This document shows positions 1 through 7,460 of a stretch of DNA of 64,000 nucleotides, piece after piece (within the stretch, counting starts at the first letter, position 1; every line of letters starts with the position of its first letter). The DNA is from CAZPRY01 sp964589175. Lineage in GTDB: Bacteria > Fidelibacterota > UBA2242. The notes under the pieces were generated by a model. It was not told the origin of the DNA. It did not search any database and saw only the letters and a list, made by a program, of their open reading frames with translations. The stretch is from the NCBI GenBank assembly GCA_964589175.1, contig CAZPRY010000008.1, forward strand, positions 51,055-115,054, written 5' to 3'. Made by a program: the position numbers and the translations under genes.

Positions 1-1
1 C

Positions 2-79
2 GTAAAGCTGATTAAAAAGATCGTCACGGTCAGCCTGGAGACGGTTAAGATCGTCGCCGATTTACCGGTAATGGAATGA
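2..79 (+). CDS. C-terminal end of an unidentified protein (partial)
   Basis: An open frame enters from the left edge and runs 25 codons to a TGA at 77-79. The tail alternates hydrophobic and basic residues (KLIKKIVTV, then VKIVADLPVME), as in short amphipathic proteins. Too little remains to name a family, and a chance open frame of this length is possible. The structured repeats begin about 55 bp after the stop. Confidence 0.35.
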   Translation, partial: VKLIKKIVTVSLETVKIVADLPVME

Positions 80-134
80 TTCGTAGGGACATACCGACCC
101 GTCGGGACTGTGCCCGGCGGTTTCAGTCTTACCT

Positions 135-258
135 CCGAACGAGGACGTTCGGGTTACAAATTGTATCCCGAAACTCTCCACCGGGAGTCTCCACCAGGAG
201 TTCTCTGAACCCCTGGACCAGTTCCGGTCTTAGCGCCGAACGAGGACGTTCGGGTTAC
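135..258 (+). repeat. Structured interspersed repeat, array 1 (one full unit plus an extra hairpin)
   Basis: Hairpins at 135-152 and 236-253 share the form CCGAACG-AGGA-CGTTCGG followed by GGGTTAC. Between them lies the second module: CCCGAAACT at 167-175 can pair, with one mismatch, with AGTTCCGG at 220-227 and encloses smaller stems (ACTC..GAGT; CTGGACCAG). The spacing between the two hairpins is 101 bp, against about 80 bp expected from the 4 kb copies; a segment of about 21 bp (CTCCACCAGGAG and following) looks duplicated here. The same elements recur at 4.0-4.3 and 5.5-5.7 kb and nowhere else that I saw in the window. A degenerate fragment (CCGACCCGTCGGG) precedes the array at about 95-108. 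Confidence 0.85.
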
Positions 259-260
259 GA

Positions 261-386
261 TTATTTTGCTTTCGGATTCATTTCATCATACACGGGCTGC
301 GGAATTTCCTGTTTGATTCGGTAGGTTATAAAAAGAACAGCTTCTTCAGTCTGGTGATGCGGCAAATGACGTTTGTAAGACGGCAT
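261..386 (-). pseudogene. N-terminal remnant of a REP-associated (RAYT/Y1-type) transposase
   Basis: A short minus-strand frame reads from an ATG at 386 to a TAA at 261-263, 41 codons. It starts MPSYKRHLPHHQ and continues LFITYRIKQEIPQ, which resembles from memory the N terminus of RAYT/Y1 transposases (basic start, LPH, then a hydrophobic ITFRL-like strand and a short LP or IP segment). The family is normally 150-250 residues with HUH and catalytic Tyr motifs, and none of that is present, so this is a remnant. Its stop codon directly abuts the repeat hairpin ending at about 258, which fits loss of the 3' part at a repeat junction. No clear ribosome binding site is seen. Family identity is inferred from a short stretch. 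Confidence 0.5.
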
Positions 387-475
387 ACTTGCTTAGTTCG
401 CTGACGAAGGTTACACGAGGATCTTCAATGTCCCACAATTCTTACGGAAAGTGCTGCGAATCAGGCATTAGAGTA

Positions 476-498
476 GGCTGGGTATCGATCACCCAGCC
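476..498 (-). terminator. Hairpin downstream of the GT4 gene
   Basis: GGCTGGGT pairs perfectly with ACCCAGCC around a 7-base loop, 12 bp beyond the stop of the glycosyltransferase gene. There is no strong T run, so it may be a weak intrinsic terminator or an mRNA-end stabiliser. Confidence 0.45.
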
Positions 499-509
499 GT
501 CTATGCTAT

Positions 510-2792
510 TCATTGGCTACGGGCCTCCAGTGTCATAAGAATATTCTCAGCCAGCCGCAGTTCCAGCAGGGCCTGGAGAAAGGCCAGTGTCGACTCCGCG
601 CCCTGATTCTCGTTCGCGCGGTCGGGATGCAAACCGTCACGGCAGCCTCCCGTCGTCGGATCGTAGACAGGGAGGTTCAAGTCGTTGCGCCCGAGGAACC
701 ACTCGAAGGCGCGGCGAGCTTCCTTACGCCAGCGCTTATCGACCGTGATCCGGTAGGCTTCGAGACAAGCGGAGACCATCGTCTGCGCTTCTACCGGCTG
801 TTGATCAAACCGCGCCCGCTCACCCCCTTGCGGATAAAAACCATTGGATCCGATAGGAATAAAATGTCCAGCGTCCGAGTGCTGCAAGTCGGCCAGCCAA
901 CTCAGCGACTCCAGTCCGGCTTCGGTCATGGCGGCATTGGACATCGCCTGGCCACATAGGAGCAAAGCGTGCGGTAACGCGGCGTTGCAATAGGTCAGCC
1001 GGTCTTCATACCAGCGCCATTCATCGGAGTTGTGACTTTGATACAACGTCAGCAGTCGCCTGGACAATTCCTCGCGGACCTGGTTGGCCCGGCGGTCACC
1101 GGCAAAACGCTGCAGGTATTCTTGTATACCAATGATCGCGAATGCCCAGGCGCGCGGGCTGCTTGTGTTGAGAATAGCGGGCAAGGCCTGCTCGAACACC
1201 CAGCCCGCCATACTGTGCAAGGCCGGCGTATTCGAGCGGCCCAACACGGTGCCTAACGCCCATAACGTGCGGCCGTGGCTGTCGTCGGAACCGCTCTCTT
1301 CCAGCCAGTGGCGCTGGTAATCCATAAAGTTGCGGAAGCGTCCCGTTTTCTTATTGAAGGCATACCAGATAAAGGCGAGATAACGGGAGCCTAGTTCTAA
1401 GGCCGCGTCGTTGCCAAGTGCTTCCAGGAGAGCGCTCACCATTAGTGCGCGGGCGTTGTCATCGATGCTGTACCCTTCGCGATAGTTGGGGATGGTGAAA
1501 ATGGCGTGTTGCATGATACCGGTCTCGTCCGTCATATGATGCAAGTGGACCAGCTTAAGAGGCGGCAATTCACCCGGGCGTTTATCCAGGGATTTAACCG
1601 CAAAGTCCGGGTGAGCAAAATGACGGCGCTCCGCTCGCGCGCGTTCAAAACTCTCCATATAACGGATCGCTACCTGCGGCCAGATCATCGCTCGCCCAAA
1701 CAGATAGGCCCGTTTGCGCATGGCGTGGCGCTGGGACTCATTATCGAGAAGGTTAATCACCTGATCGGCCAGCGCAGCCGGATCCCTGAACGGCACCAGC
1801 ACTCCCCGTCCTTCGGCCAGCATCTCTTCCGCATACCAATACGGTGTCGAAATCACCGCCTTGCCCGCCCCCACCGTGTAGGCGAGTGTGCCGGAGGTAA
1901 TTTGCGCTGCATTGAGATAGGGCGTGATGTAAATATCCGCCGCGCTGATGAATTCAACGAGTTCTTCCATATTGACAAAACGGTTGTAAAAGATCACCTG
2001 ACCTTCCACGCCTTTCTCCTGAGCCAGCCATTGCAGGGAGAGTCGGTATGTTTCGCCCTCATTCCGCACGACTTGGGGGTGGGTCGCGCCGACGACGATG
2101 TACACCACGTTCGGGTGCCGGGCTAGAATGGCAGGCAGAGCGGCGATGACGTTCTCGATGCCTTTGCTCGCCGAAAGCAAGCCGAAGCTGAGCAAGACGA
2201 TTTTGCCCTCGACTCCAAACAGGTCTTTGTGAAAACTTGGGTCTACAAAAGGTAAATCAGGAATGCCGTGCGGGATCAGATCAATCTTTTCCGGCAGCAC
2301 GCCATAGACCTCATGCAGGAATTCCGCGCCGCGCTTACTCATCACAACCAGCCGATCAGACAGGGCCGCGACTTCTTCCAACACCCGCTTCTGATCGGGG
2401 TCTGGGTCGCGCAGAATGGTGTGTAGTGTCGTTACGATGGGCATCCGCAATTCGCGCAAGAGCACCAGTATGTGGCTGCCCGCGCGTCCGCCGAAAATGC
2501 CGTACTCATGCTGCAGGGATACGAGGTCTACGTTGTTGATATTCAGGAAGTCAGTAGCGCGGCGATAGGAATCGATATCCTTCTCTGTAAGTTCAAACCG
2601 AACGCGGGGCGGATAAGCGTAACCGACCTCGATATCATTGACCGGCAAGGCAATGCAGGTTGTTTTACGATATTGGGCGGCGATGGCCTCACACAAATCG
2701 GTGGTAAATGTGGCAATGCCGCACTGGCGCGGCAAGTAGTTGCCGATGAAAGCAATGCGATTGAGTGATGAATTGCTTGAACTTTTTTTCAT
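510..2792 (-). CDS. GT4-family glycosyltransferase with C-terminal alpha-helical domain
   Basis: A 760-residue cytosolic protein. The N-terminal half is a GT-B retaining glycosyltransferase: it opens with IAFIGNYLPRQCGIATFT, the nucleotide-sugar side has LLSFGLLSASKGIENVI, and an acceptor/donor region reads ITPYLNAAQITSGTLAY, typical of GT4. The C-terminal half (from about residue 390) is rich in Trp and helices (GYSIDDNARALM, QGAESTLAFLQALLEL) and resembles (alpha/alpha)-toroid glycosidase-like folds attached to mannosyltransferase-like GT4 proteins. I placed the start at 2792 because AGGAAAAGAG lies 8 bases upstream; a further 34 upstream codons are open but look basic and non-conserved. 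The gene stands alone in the accessory region between repeats and the cassette. Sugar and acceptor are unknown; family assignment is firm. Confidence 0.85.
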   Translation of the reverse strand: MKKSSSNSSLNRIAFIGNYLPRQCGIATFTTDLCEAIAAQYRKTTCIALPVNDIEVGYAYPPRVRFELTEKDIDSYRRATDFLNINNVDLVSLQHEYGIFGGRAGSHILVLLRELRMPIVTTLHTILRDPDPDQKRVLEEVAALSDRLVVMSKRGAEFLHEVYGVLPEKIDLIPHGIPDLPFVDPSFHKDLFGVEGKIVLLSFGLLSASKGIENVIAALPAILARHPNVVYIVVGATHPQVVRNEGETYRLSLQWLAQEKGVEGQVIFYNRFVNMEELVEFISAADIYITPYLNAAQITSGTLAYTVGAGKAVISTPYWYAEEMLAEGRGVLVPFRDPAALADQVINLLDNESQRHAMRKRAYLFGRAMIWPQVAIRYMESFERARAERRHFAHPDFAVKSLDKRPGELPPLKLVHLHHMTDETGIMQHAIFTIPNYREGYSIDDNARALMVSALLEALGNDAALELGSRYLAFIWYAFNKKTGRFRNFMDYQRHWLEESGSDDSHGRTLWALGTVLGRSNTPALHSMAGWVFEQALPAILNTSSPRAWAFAIIGIQEYLQRFAGDRRANQVREELSRRLLTLYQSHNSDEWRWYEDRLTYCNAALPHALLLCGQAMSNAAMTEAGLESLSWLADLQHSDAGHFIPIGSNGFYPQGGERARFDQQPVEAQTMVSACLEAYRITVDKRWRKEARRAFEWFLGRNDLNLPVYDPTTGGCRDGLHPDRANENQGAESTLAFLQALLELRLAENILMTLEARSQ

Positions 2793-3085
2793 AACGAATA
2801 TCTCTTTTCCTGAAACCAGTTTCCTTTTTTGTCGCCTCTTGGCCCATGAACGCGAAGAGGTTGTTGCTATGGTGACTGCCTTGGTCGTACCCATAAAAGA
2901 TTGGGGCTGAATGTTTTCTATGGGGAAAGTGAGCCGGCAATAATTTTTCCTCGTCCATCATCGAACCAAACGGTCAGAATTGATTTTAATCGGTTCTCCT
3001 TGTTTAATTTACTCAGATAGATTCAATCATTACACAATATTGTCTGAGATGTTGCCATTAGTGTATCGGTCCTCCCATGCGAAGT

Positions 3086-3782
3086 GCCCGTCCAAGGCTT
3101 GGTTCAGCGGCAGCAGCGGGACTGCAAGACTCACTCTATTTTCGCGCCATTTCTGGAAACGCACAACAGTCGCGAGCAGCGAAGCCGTTGTCCGCCGGAA
3201 CCGGTGTTAGGCGGCGGTTTGCTAACAGACAATATATAGGGAATCGTTAAAACATTCAAAGCTTTCGATTATTTTTTAACCGCACCTTCTTGAGCACTCC
3301 ACTTTCAGCCTTTGGCTTGCCTTCTGTATGTGCAGGGTTTGTACCTAGCTCGATACGTTTTCTTGGTTTTAGCCTTTTATTCATAAAGGCCATTGAGTTA
3401 TTCATCTCTTCCAACAATCTATGGTTAAAGCCAGCCTTATCGGCCCATGAATCCTTCAGTCCAAACAATAAACGAATCGAAAGCTCGTAGTACTCTGGAA
3501 AATTACGTAGCTCAAACACTATTGCTATCTGACGGTCAACATACATAATACCCGATGGCGATTCTGACTGCACGAGTTGTCGAATTAGGTTGTGATAGAT
3601 TTCAAACTTCTTAAACCTCAACTCGTCAGATCGTAGCCTGATATAGCGTAGCCCCGCAAAAAGCAGTGGCCCAAGTGTGAGAACCAATGCCAAAATCAGC
3701 GACAACACTCCAGCATTTGTGTTCAACCAATTCCACATAGTATTTATCCTCTCAAACCACGCTGCTATCTCCGACGCCTAAC
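3086..3782 (-). mobile_element. Probable single integron-type gene cassette with degenerate attC
   Basis: Read on the minus strand, a GTTAGGC core (3782-3776) lies 37 bp before an ORF start, and GCCTAAC (3212-3206) lies 43 bp after its stop, the GTTRRRY and RYYYAAC core sites expected at the ends of a cassette. Beyond GCCTAAC is a folded region of about 127 bp (3086-3212) whose arms are imperfect inverted copies: GGTTCAGCGGCAGCAGCGG on the left resembles the complement of the right arm, GGTTCCGGCGGACAACGG. A small stem (TCGC..GCGA) is nested in the right arm. The outer end is GCCCGTC rather than the expected GCCCAAC, so the attC is either decayed or only attC-like. No integrase gene is in view. 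2793-3085 and 3783-4045 hold no gene I can support. Confidence 0.45.
3256..3738 (-). CDS. Small single-pass membrane protein of unknown function (cassette gene)
   Basis: A 160-residue protein with one N-terminal transmembrane helix (about residues 9-32, GVLSLILALVLTLGPLLFAG) followed by a soluble, helix-rich domain of about 100 residues and a very basic tail. AGAGGAT about 8 bases before the ATG supports the start. I do not recognise the family. Membrane-anchored small proteins of unknown role are common in integron cassettes, and the flanking core sites suggest this is one. Its A+T-richer composition differs from the GC-rich glycosyltransferase beside it. Confidence 0.6.
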   Translation of the reverse strand: MWNWLNTNAGVLSLILALVLTLGPLLFAGLRYIRLRSDELRFKKFEIYHNLIRQLVQSESPSGIMYVDRQIAIVFELRNFPEYYELSIRLLFGLKDSWADKAGFNHRLLEEMNNSMAFMNKRLKPRKRIELGTNPAHTEGKPKAESGVLKKVRLKNNRKL

Positions 3783-4045
3783 ATATACATGAGCGACTTG
3801 AATAACTGCTGATAGACAACATTTCCTGTCTTATAAAATTCCATCTGGTTTCATTGCAAATCATTGTTAATCCAATGCTAAGCTTAAGAATTAAACAAGT
3901 CAATCGGAATCTTATCCAGCACGGATAATATTCCAGCCACAGATGAAATTTTAAAGGGATTCGGTTGAAGCACATCTTTAAGACCTTGAATATAATGACC
4001 TCTCTTATTTCTCATGGAAAAGATTTCCGGATTCCGGTCCTACAG

Positions 4046-4305
4046 CCGAACGTGGACGTTCGGGTGATGAATTGTATCCCGGAACTCTCCACCGGGAGTC
4101 CCCTGGACCAGTTCCGGTCTCAGCNNNNNNNNNNNNNNNNNNNNNNNNNNNNNNNNNNNNNNNNNNNNNNNNNNNNNNNNNNNNNNNNNNNNNNNNNNNN
4201 NNNNNNNNNNNNNNNNNNNNNNNNAATTGTATCCCGGAACTCTCCACCGGGAGTCCCCTGGACCAGTTCCGGTCTCAGCGCTGAACGTGGACGTTCGGGT
4301 TACAA
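4046..4305 (+). repeat. Structured interspersed repeat, array 2, interrupted by an assembly gap
   Basis: A perfect hairpin CCGAACGT-GG-ACGTTCGG (4046-4063) is followed by a module in which CCGGAACT (4079-4086) pairs with AGTTCCGG (4110-4117) around two inner stems (ACTCTC..GGGAGT and CTGGACCAG). The identical 55-base string occurs immediately before the N run (4070-4124) and immediately after it (4225-4279), ending in a second hairpin (4281-4298). The array is therefore tandem with a unit of about 80 bp. It ends a few bases from the stop codon of the exchanger gene. Confidence 0.9.
4125..4224. other. Assembly gap (100 Ns)
   Basis: Exactly 100 N bases with the same 55-base repeat sequence on both sides, so the assembler failed inside a tandem repeat and the true unit number is unknown. 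Confidence 0.99.
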
Positions 4306-5403
4306 TTAGAGATCGCTACGTTTTCTCCGTCCTGTCCGAATCGCATTGACACTGATGATGATCAGCGTGACGGCCGTCAGCGGAATCACGAAGAGACCCA
4401 TTATCCGGCTGAAGGCAGGCAGTAATATATGGCGGGTGGAGGAAAGCGTCAGGAAAACAATATAGGCGATGTAATAGCCGAGAAACAGCAAGCCCTCCCA
4501 CCTGGAAATTTTCGATCCCGTGAAAAATATGGGCAGGCAGGCGACAGCTACCGCAATCATTACCGGAATATCGAAACGCAGGGCCGCTTGCGCGACGGTG
4601 ATGCCATTCGGAGCCAGGACTGCCGCCACACCCAGGACGGCGAGAATATTGAAGATATTGCTGCCGATGATGTTTCCCACGGCGATATCCCTCTGACCGC
4701 GGATGCTGGCAATCACCGACGTGGCAGTCTCGGGCAGGGACGTCCCCGCCGCAATGATTGTTGTTCCGATCACGAATTCGCTGACGCCGAGAAGCATCGC
4801 GATCGTAACCGCACCCTGCACCAGCCAGCGGGCACCGATTGTGAGCATTGCCAAACCGGTCAAAATAAATCCAAGATCGATCACCCACCGCCGGAGGAAC
4901 CTGGATTTCGGAGGTTCTGGCCCGGTATCATCATTTGGAAGCAGAACCCGATCTTTGCGGCTCTGATAAAAAAGAAAAATCGTATAGACGGTGATACCGC
5001 CCAGAAAAACGATCCCTTCCACCCGACCGATATTTCCGTCCACACCAAACACCAGAGCAAGGAATGAGATGCCTATCAAGAGAGGGACGTCCAATCTAAC
5101 CAGTTGTCTGGAAATCATCAGAGGAGCAATCATCGCCGAGATACCCAGAATAAAAAGCACATTGAATATATTGCTGCCGACGACATTGCCCAGTGAGATA
5201 TCCGGCATATTCTGAAGCACAGCACGCGCACTCACGGCCAGCTCCGGCGAACTGGTTCCGAAAGCTACAACGGTTAATCCGATCACCAGCGGTGATATTC
5301 CGATTGCCACCGCGAATCCTGCAGCGCCCCGCACCAACGCCTCGGCTCCAAGGATCAGCAAGGCAAGTCCCAGTAAAAACAGGGCGATTTCATAACCGCT
5401 CAT
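4306..5403 (-). CDS. Sodium/calcium exchanger, CaCA superfamily (YrbG-like)
   Basis: A 365-residue inner-membrane antiporter with about ten hydrophobic segments and the two inverted alpha repeats of the CaCA family. Alpha-1 contains GTSSPELAVS followed by GNVVGSNIFNVLFILG; alpha-2 contains GTSLPETATS followed by GNIIGSNIFNILAVLG. The conserved Glu of each PEL/PET motif and the Asn-Ile-Phe-Asn stretches form the ion site. A hydrophilic linker of about 30 residues (SRKDRVLLPNDDTGPEPPK) separates the halves. It would exchange Ca2+ for Na+ or H+ across the cytoplasmic membrane. The gene stands alone; its stop codon lies just outside the repeat array at 4.3 kb. Confidence 0.93.
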   Translation of the reverse strand: MSGYEIALFLLGLALLILGAEALVRGAAGFAVAIGISPLVIGLTVVAFGTSSPELAVSARAVLQNMPDISLGNVVGSNIFNVLFILGISAMIAPLMISRQLVRLDVPLLIGISFLALVFGVDGNIGRVEGIVFLGGITVYTIFLFYQSRKDRVLLPNDDTGPEPPKSRFLRRWVIDLGFILTGLAMLTIGARWLVQGAVTIAMLLGVSEFVIGTTIIAAGTSLPETATSVIASIRGQRDIAVGNIIGSNIFNILAVLGVAAVLAPNGITVAQAALRFDIPVMIAVAVACLPIFFTGSKISRWEGLLFLGYYIAYIVFLTLSSTRHILLPAFSRIMGLFVIPLTAVTLIIISVNAIRTGRRKRSDL

Positions 5404-5547
5404 TTTTACCCCTTATTAACGAGAAATATATTTTCAAGGTATACGCGACTACAACTTTACCAGTGACAATTTACAGCGAAATTTATTAAAATTAAATGAG
5501 AGTTCCGCGCATGTCACACTGGCTGCAAATAGAGAGCGAGTTCCTTC

Positions 5548-5660
5548 GTACCCCGGACTTATGTTCCGGTCTTTCTGAACGGGGACGTTCGGGTTACGAT
5601 TCGCCTGTACCCCGGAACTCTAGTTCCGGTCCTTCCGCCGAACGGGGACGTTCGGTTTAC
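5548..5660 (+). repeat. Structured interspersed repeat, array 3 (two compact units)
   Basis: Two units about 60 bp apart. Each has the outer stem (CCGGAACT-CT-AGTTCCGG at 5612-5629; a less perfect copy at 5553-5569) followed by the CGAACGGGGACGTTCG-type hairpin (5575-5592 and 5637-5655) and GGTTAC or GTTTAC. Compared with the 4 kb copies, the two inner stems are missing, so these are short forms. The rest of 5404-5840 is AT-rich and has no gene I can support. Confidence 0.85.
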
Positions 5661-5840
5661 TTGCATACGGGCAATTTATCCAAAAACCTTTTTATTTCGG
5701 CATCAATTCACTTGAATAGTAATTCTTTTCCAATTACTTTCTAATTGAATACGGGCGATTATGTAAGGAATTCAGTGGTACAATATATCCGTTTTTGACA
5801 TTTTCAAAAGATTTTGAAATTTTTACATGGAAAGCCGGCT

Positions 5841-6329
5841 ATGAAACAAAAATTTATTTATCGTGCAATTTTATTTATGCTCCTGCTTGTTGCTTTCACA
5901 CAGGTGATTCAAGCGGGAGCGAGCAAGTTTTTCATCAAAGATAAGGAAATGCCGGGATGGGCGACTACCGAATCCGGCGTCCTAAAAAAAGACAAAGACA
6001 TCAAAAAACTTCTGGGCGAGAGCTATAAGGAATACACCGGGTACGGACTCAAAGAGATCCTCTACCAGGAAATTTCCACACCGGATTACCGCATGATCCG
6101 CATTGAGATCTTCATCACACGGGACAAACCCGGTGCACGTGGAATTTTCCGCCGCTTTAAAGCCCTTGAATACGCTGCTTTCGGAAATGAAGGCAGCGAG
6201 AGTCCCGGTTACCTCTCTTTCTACCGTGATAATTATTTCGTGAAAGTCGTGGCCAAGCGGAAGACGATGGAAGGCAATCCGTTTCTAAAGCAAGTCGCCA
6301 AAATTATCGACGATAAAATCAGCAAATAA
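5841..6329 (+). CDS. Exported protein of unknown function in the AmmeMemoRadiSam operon
   Basis: A 162-residue protein with a classical signal peptide (basic MKQKFIYR, hydrophobic stretch to about residue 24, then QAGA). The mature part alternates beta strands and charged helices (YRMIRIEIFITRD, YFVKVVAKRK) and may be a small periplasmic alpha/beta domain. GGAAAG seven bases before the ATG at 5841 fixes the start; an upstream TTG lacks such a site. The stop is two bases before the radical SAM start codon, so the genes are probably translationally coupled. Small exported proteins are found beside these genes in other genomes, but I cannot give a function. Confidence 0.75.
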   Translation: MKQKFIYRAILFMLLLVAFTQVIQAGASKFFIKDKEMPGWATTESGVLKKDKDIKKLLGESYKEYTGYGLKEILYQEISTPDYRMIRIEIFITRDKPGARGIFRRFKALEYAAFGNEGSESPGYLSFYRDNYFVKVVAKRKTMEGNPFLKQVAKIIDDKISK

Positions 6330-6331
6330 GT

Positions 6332-7459
6332 ATGGGATCGACGCGCAGGAAATTCCTCGGTCAGTGTGGACGTTGTCTGACAGGAATGGCGTTTGCACCT
6401 CTTTGTCTGCACCAAGGCCCCGCTGTAGCCGGTCCCTCGACCCAAACTTTCATTCGTGAAGCCGGGTATTATCGCAAACTGGGGGATGGCAAGGTTCAAT
6501 GTCAGCTTTGTCCAAAGCAATGCATCGTGGCCGACGGCAAACGGGGTTATTGCCGTGTCCGTGAAAACCGGGAAGGCGTCTATAACACACTTGTGTACGG
6601 CCGTTTGAGTACGATCCAGATCGACCCGATCGAGAAAAAGCCATTGTTCCACTACCTGCCCGGCAGCGCAGCGCTTTCGGTAGCGGCCACAGGCTGCAAT
6701 GTCAAATGTAAATTTTGCCAGAACTGGAACATCTCCCAGGCGAAACCGGAGGATGTCCCACATCGCTATTTCTCTCCCGAGCAGCTGGTCGAAACAGCCC
6801 GGCGTTACGGTACCCCGAGCATCGCCCATACGTATAACGAACCTGTGGTTTTCAGTGAATATGTTCTGGATACGGCGGTTTGCGGCCGACGATCCGCAAT
6901 CCGTAACGTCATCATTTCCAACGGATATATCAACCCGGAACCTCTGGCCGATCTCTGCGAACAGCTGTCCGCGATAAAAATCGACCTGAAGGCTTTTACC
7001 GAAAAGTTTTACCGCGAAACGGTCAACGGCTCATTGCAACCGGTCCTGGATACGCTCAAATATATCCACTCCCGGAGAGTTTGGCTGGAAATCGTCTATC
7101 TGGTGATTCCGACCTTAAATGACAGCGAAACGGAAATCCGCGATATGAGCCGGTGGGTTATGGAAAATCTGGGTCCCGATGTGCCCGTCCATTTTACGCG
7201 TTATCACCCGCAGTACCTGCTTAAAAATCTACCGCCCACCCCGGTCGGCACGCTGGAAAGCGCCCACCGGATCGCCACCGCCGCGGGCATTCATTACGTC
7301 TATATCGGCAACGTTCCTTCGCATTCGGCGGAGAGCACCTATTGCCATCATTGCGGGCAAACATTGATCGAACGCCACGGTTATCTCATCGGCGCCAACC
7401 ATATCATCGATGCGAAATGTGAGTATTGCCAAACAACAATCCCCGGATTGTGGAGTTAA
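6332..7459 (+). CDS. AmmeMemoRadiSam system radical SAM enzyme
   Basis: A 375-residue protein with the radical SAM cluster motif C122-x3-C126-x2-C129 (CNVKCKFCQNW), so it should bind a [4Fe-4S] cluster and cleave S-adenosylmethionine. An extra cysteine cluster precedes it (C57, C60, C64, C74) and a rubredoxin-like pair of CxxC motifs closes the protein (CHHC near 338, CEYC near 363). The N terminus, STRRKFLGQ followed by a hydrophobic stretch, looks like a Tat signal, so the enzyme may be exported folded with its clusters. The conserved neighbourhood with MEMO and AMMECR1 domains defines the system; the substrate is not known. Confidence 0.92.
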   Translation: MGSTRRKFLGQCGRCLTGMAFAPLCLHQGPAVAGPSTQTFIREAGYYRKLGDGKVQCQLCPKQCIVADGKRGYCRVRENREGVYNTLVYGRLSTIQIDPIEKKPLFHYLPGSAALSVAATGCNVKCKFCQNWNISQAKPEDVPHRYFSPEQLVETARRYGTPSIAHTYNEPVVFSEYVLDTAVCGRRSAIRNVIISNGYINPEPLADLCEQLSAIKIDLKAFTEKFYRETVNGSLQPVLDTLKYIHSRRVWLEIVYLVIPTLNDSETEIRDMSRWVMENLGPDVPVHFTRYHPQYLLKNLPPTPVGTLESAHRIATAAGIHYVYIGNVPSHSAESTYCHHCGQTLIERHGYLIGANHIIDAKCEYCQTTIPGLWS

Positions 7460-7460
7460 C

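Noticed and set aside
76..324. Plus-strand ORF through repeat array 1
   Set aside because: It translates the repeat hairpins, as do the frames across 4.0-4.3 kb and 5.5-5.7 kb; no coding signal beyond chance openness.
3778..3975. 65-codon minus-strand ORF upstream of the cassette
   Set aside because: AT-rich, no ribosome binding site and no recognisable sequence features.
4046..5660. CRISPR array
   Set aside because: Units are 60-80 bp with internal stems and no unique spacers of constant size; no cas genes.
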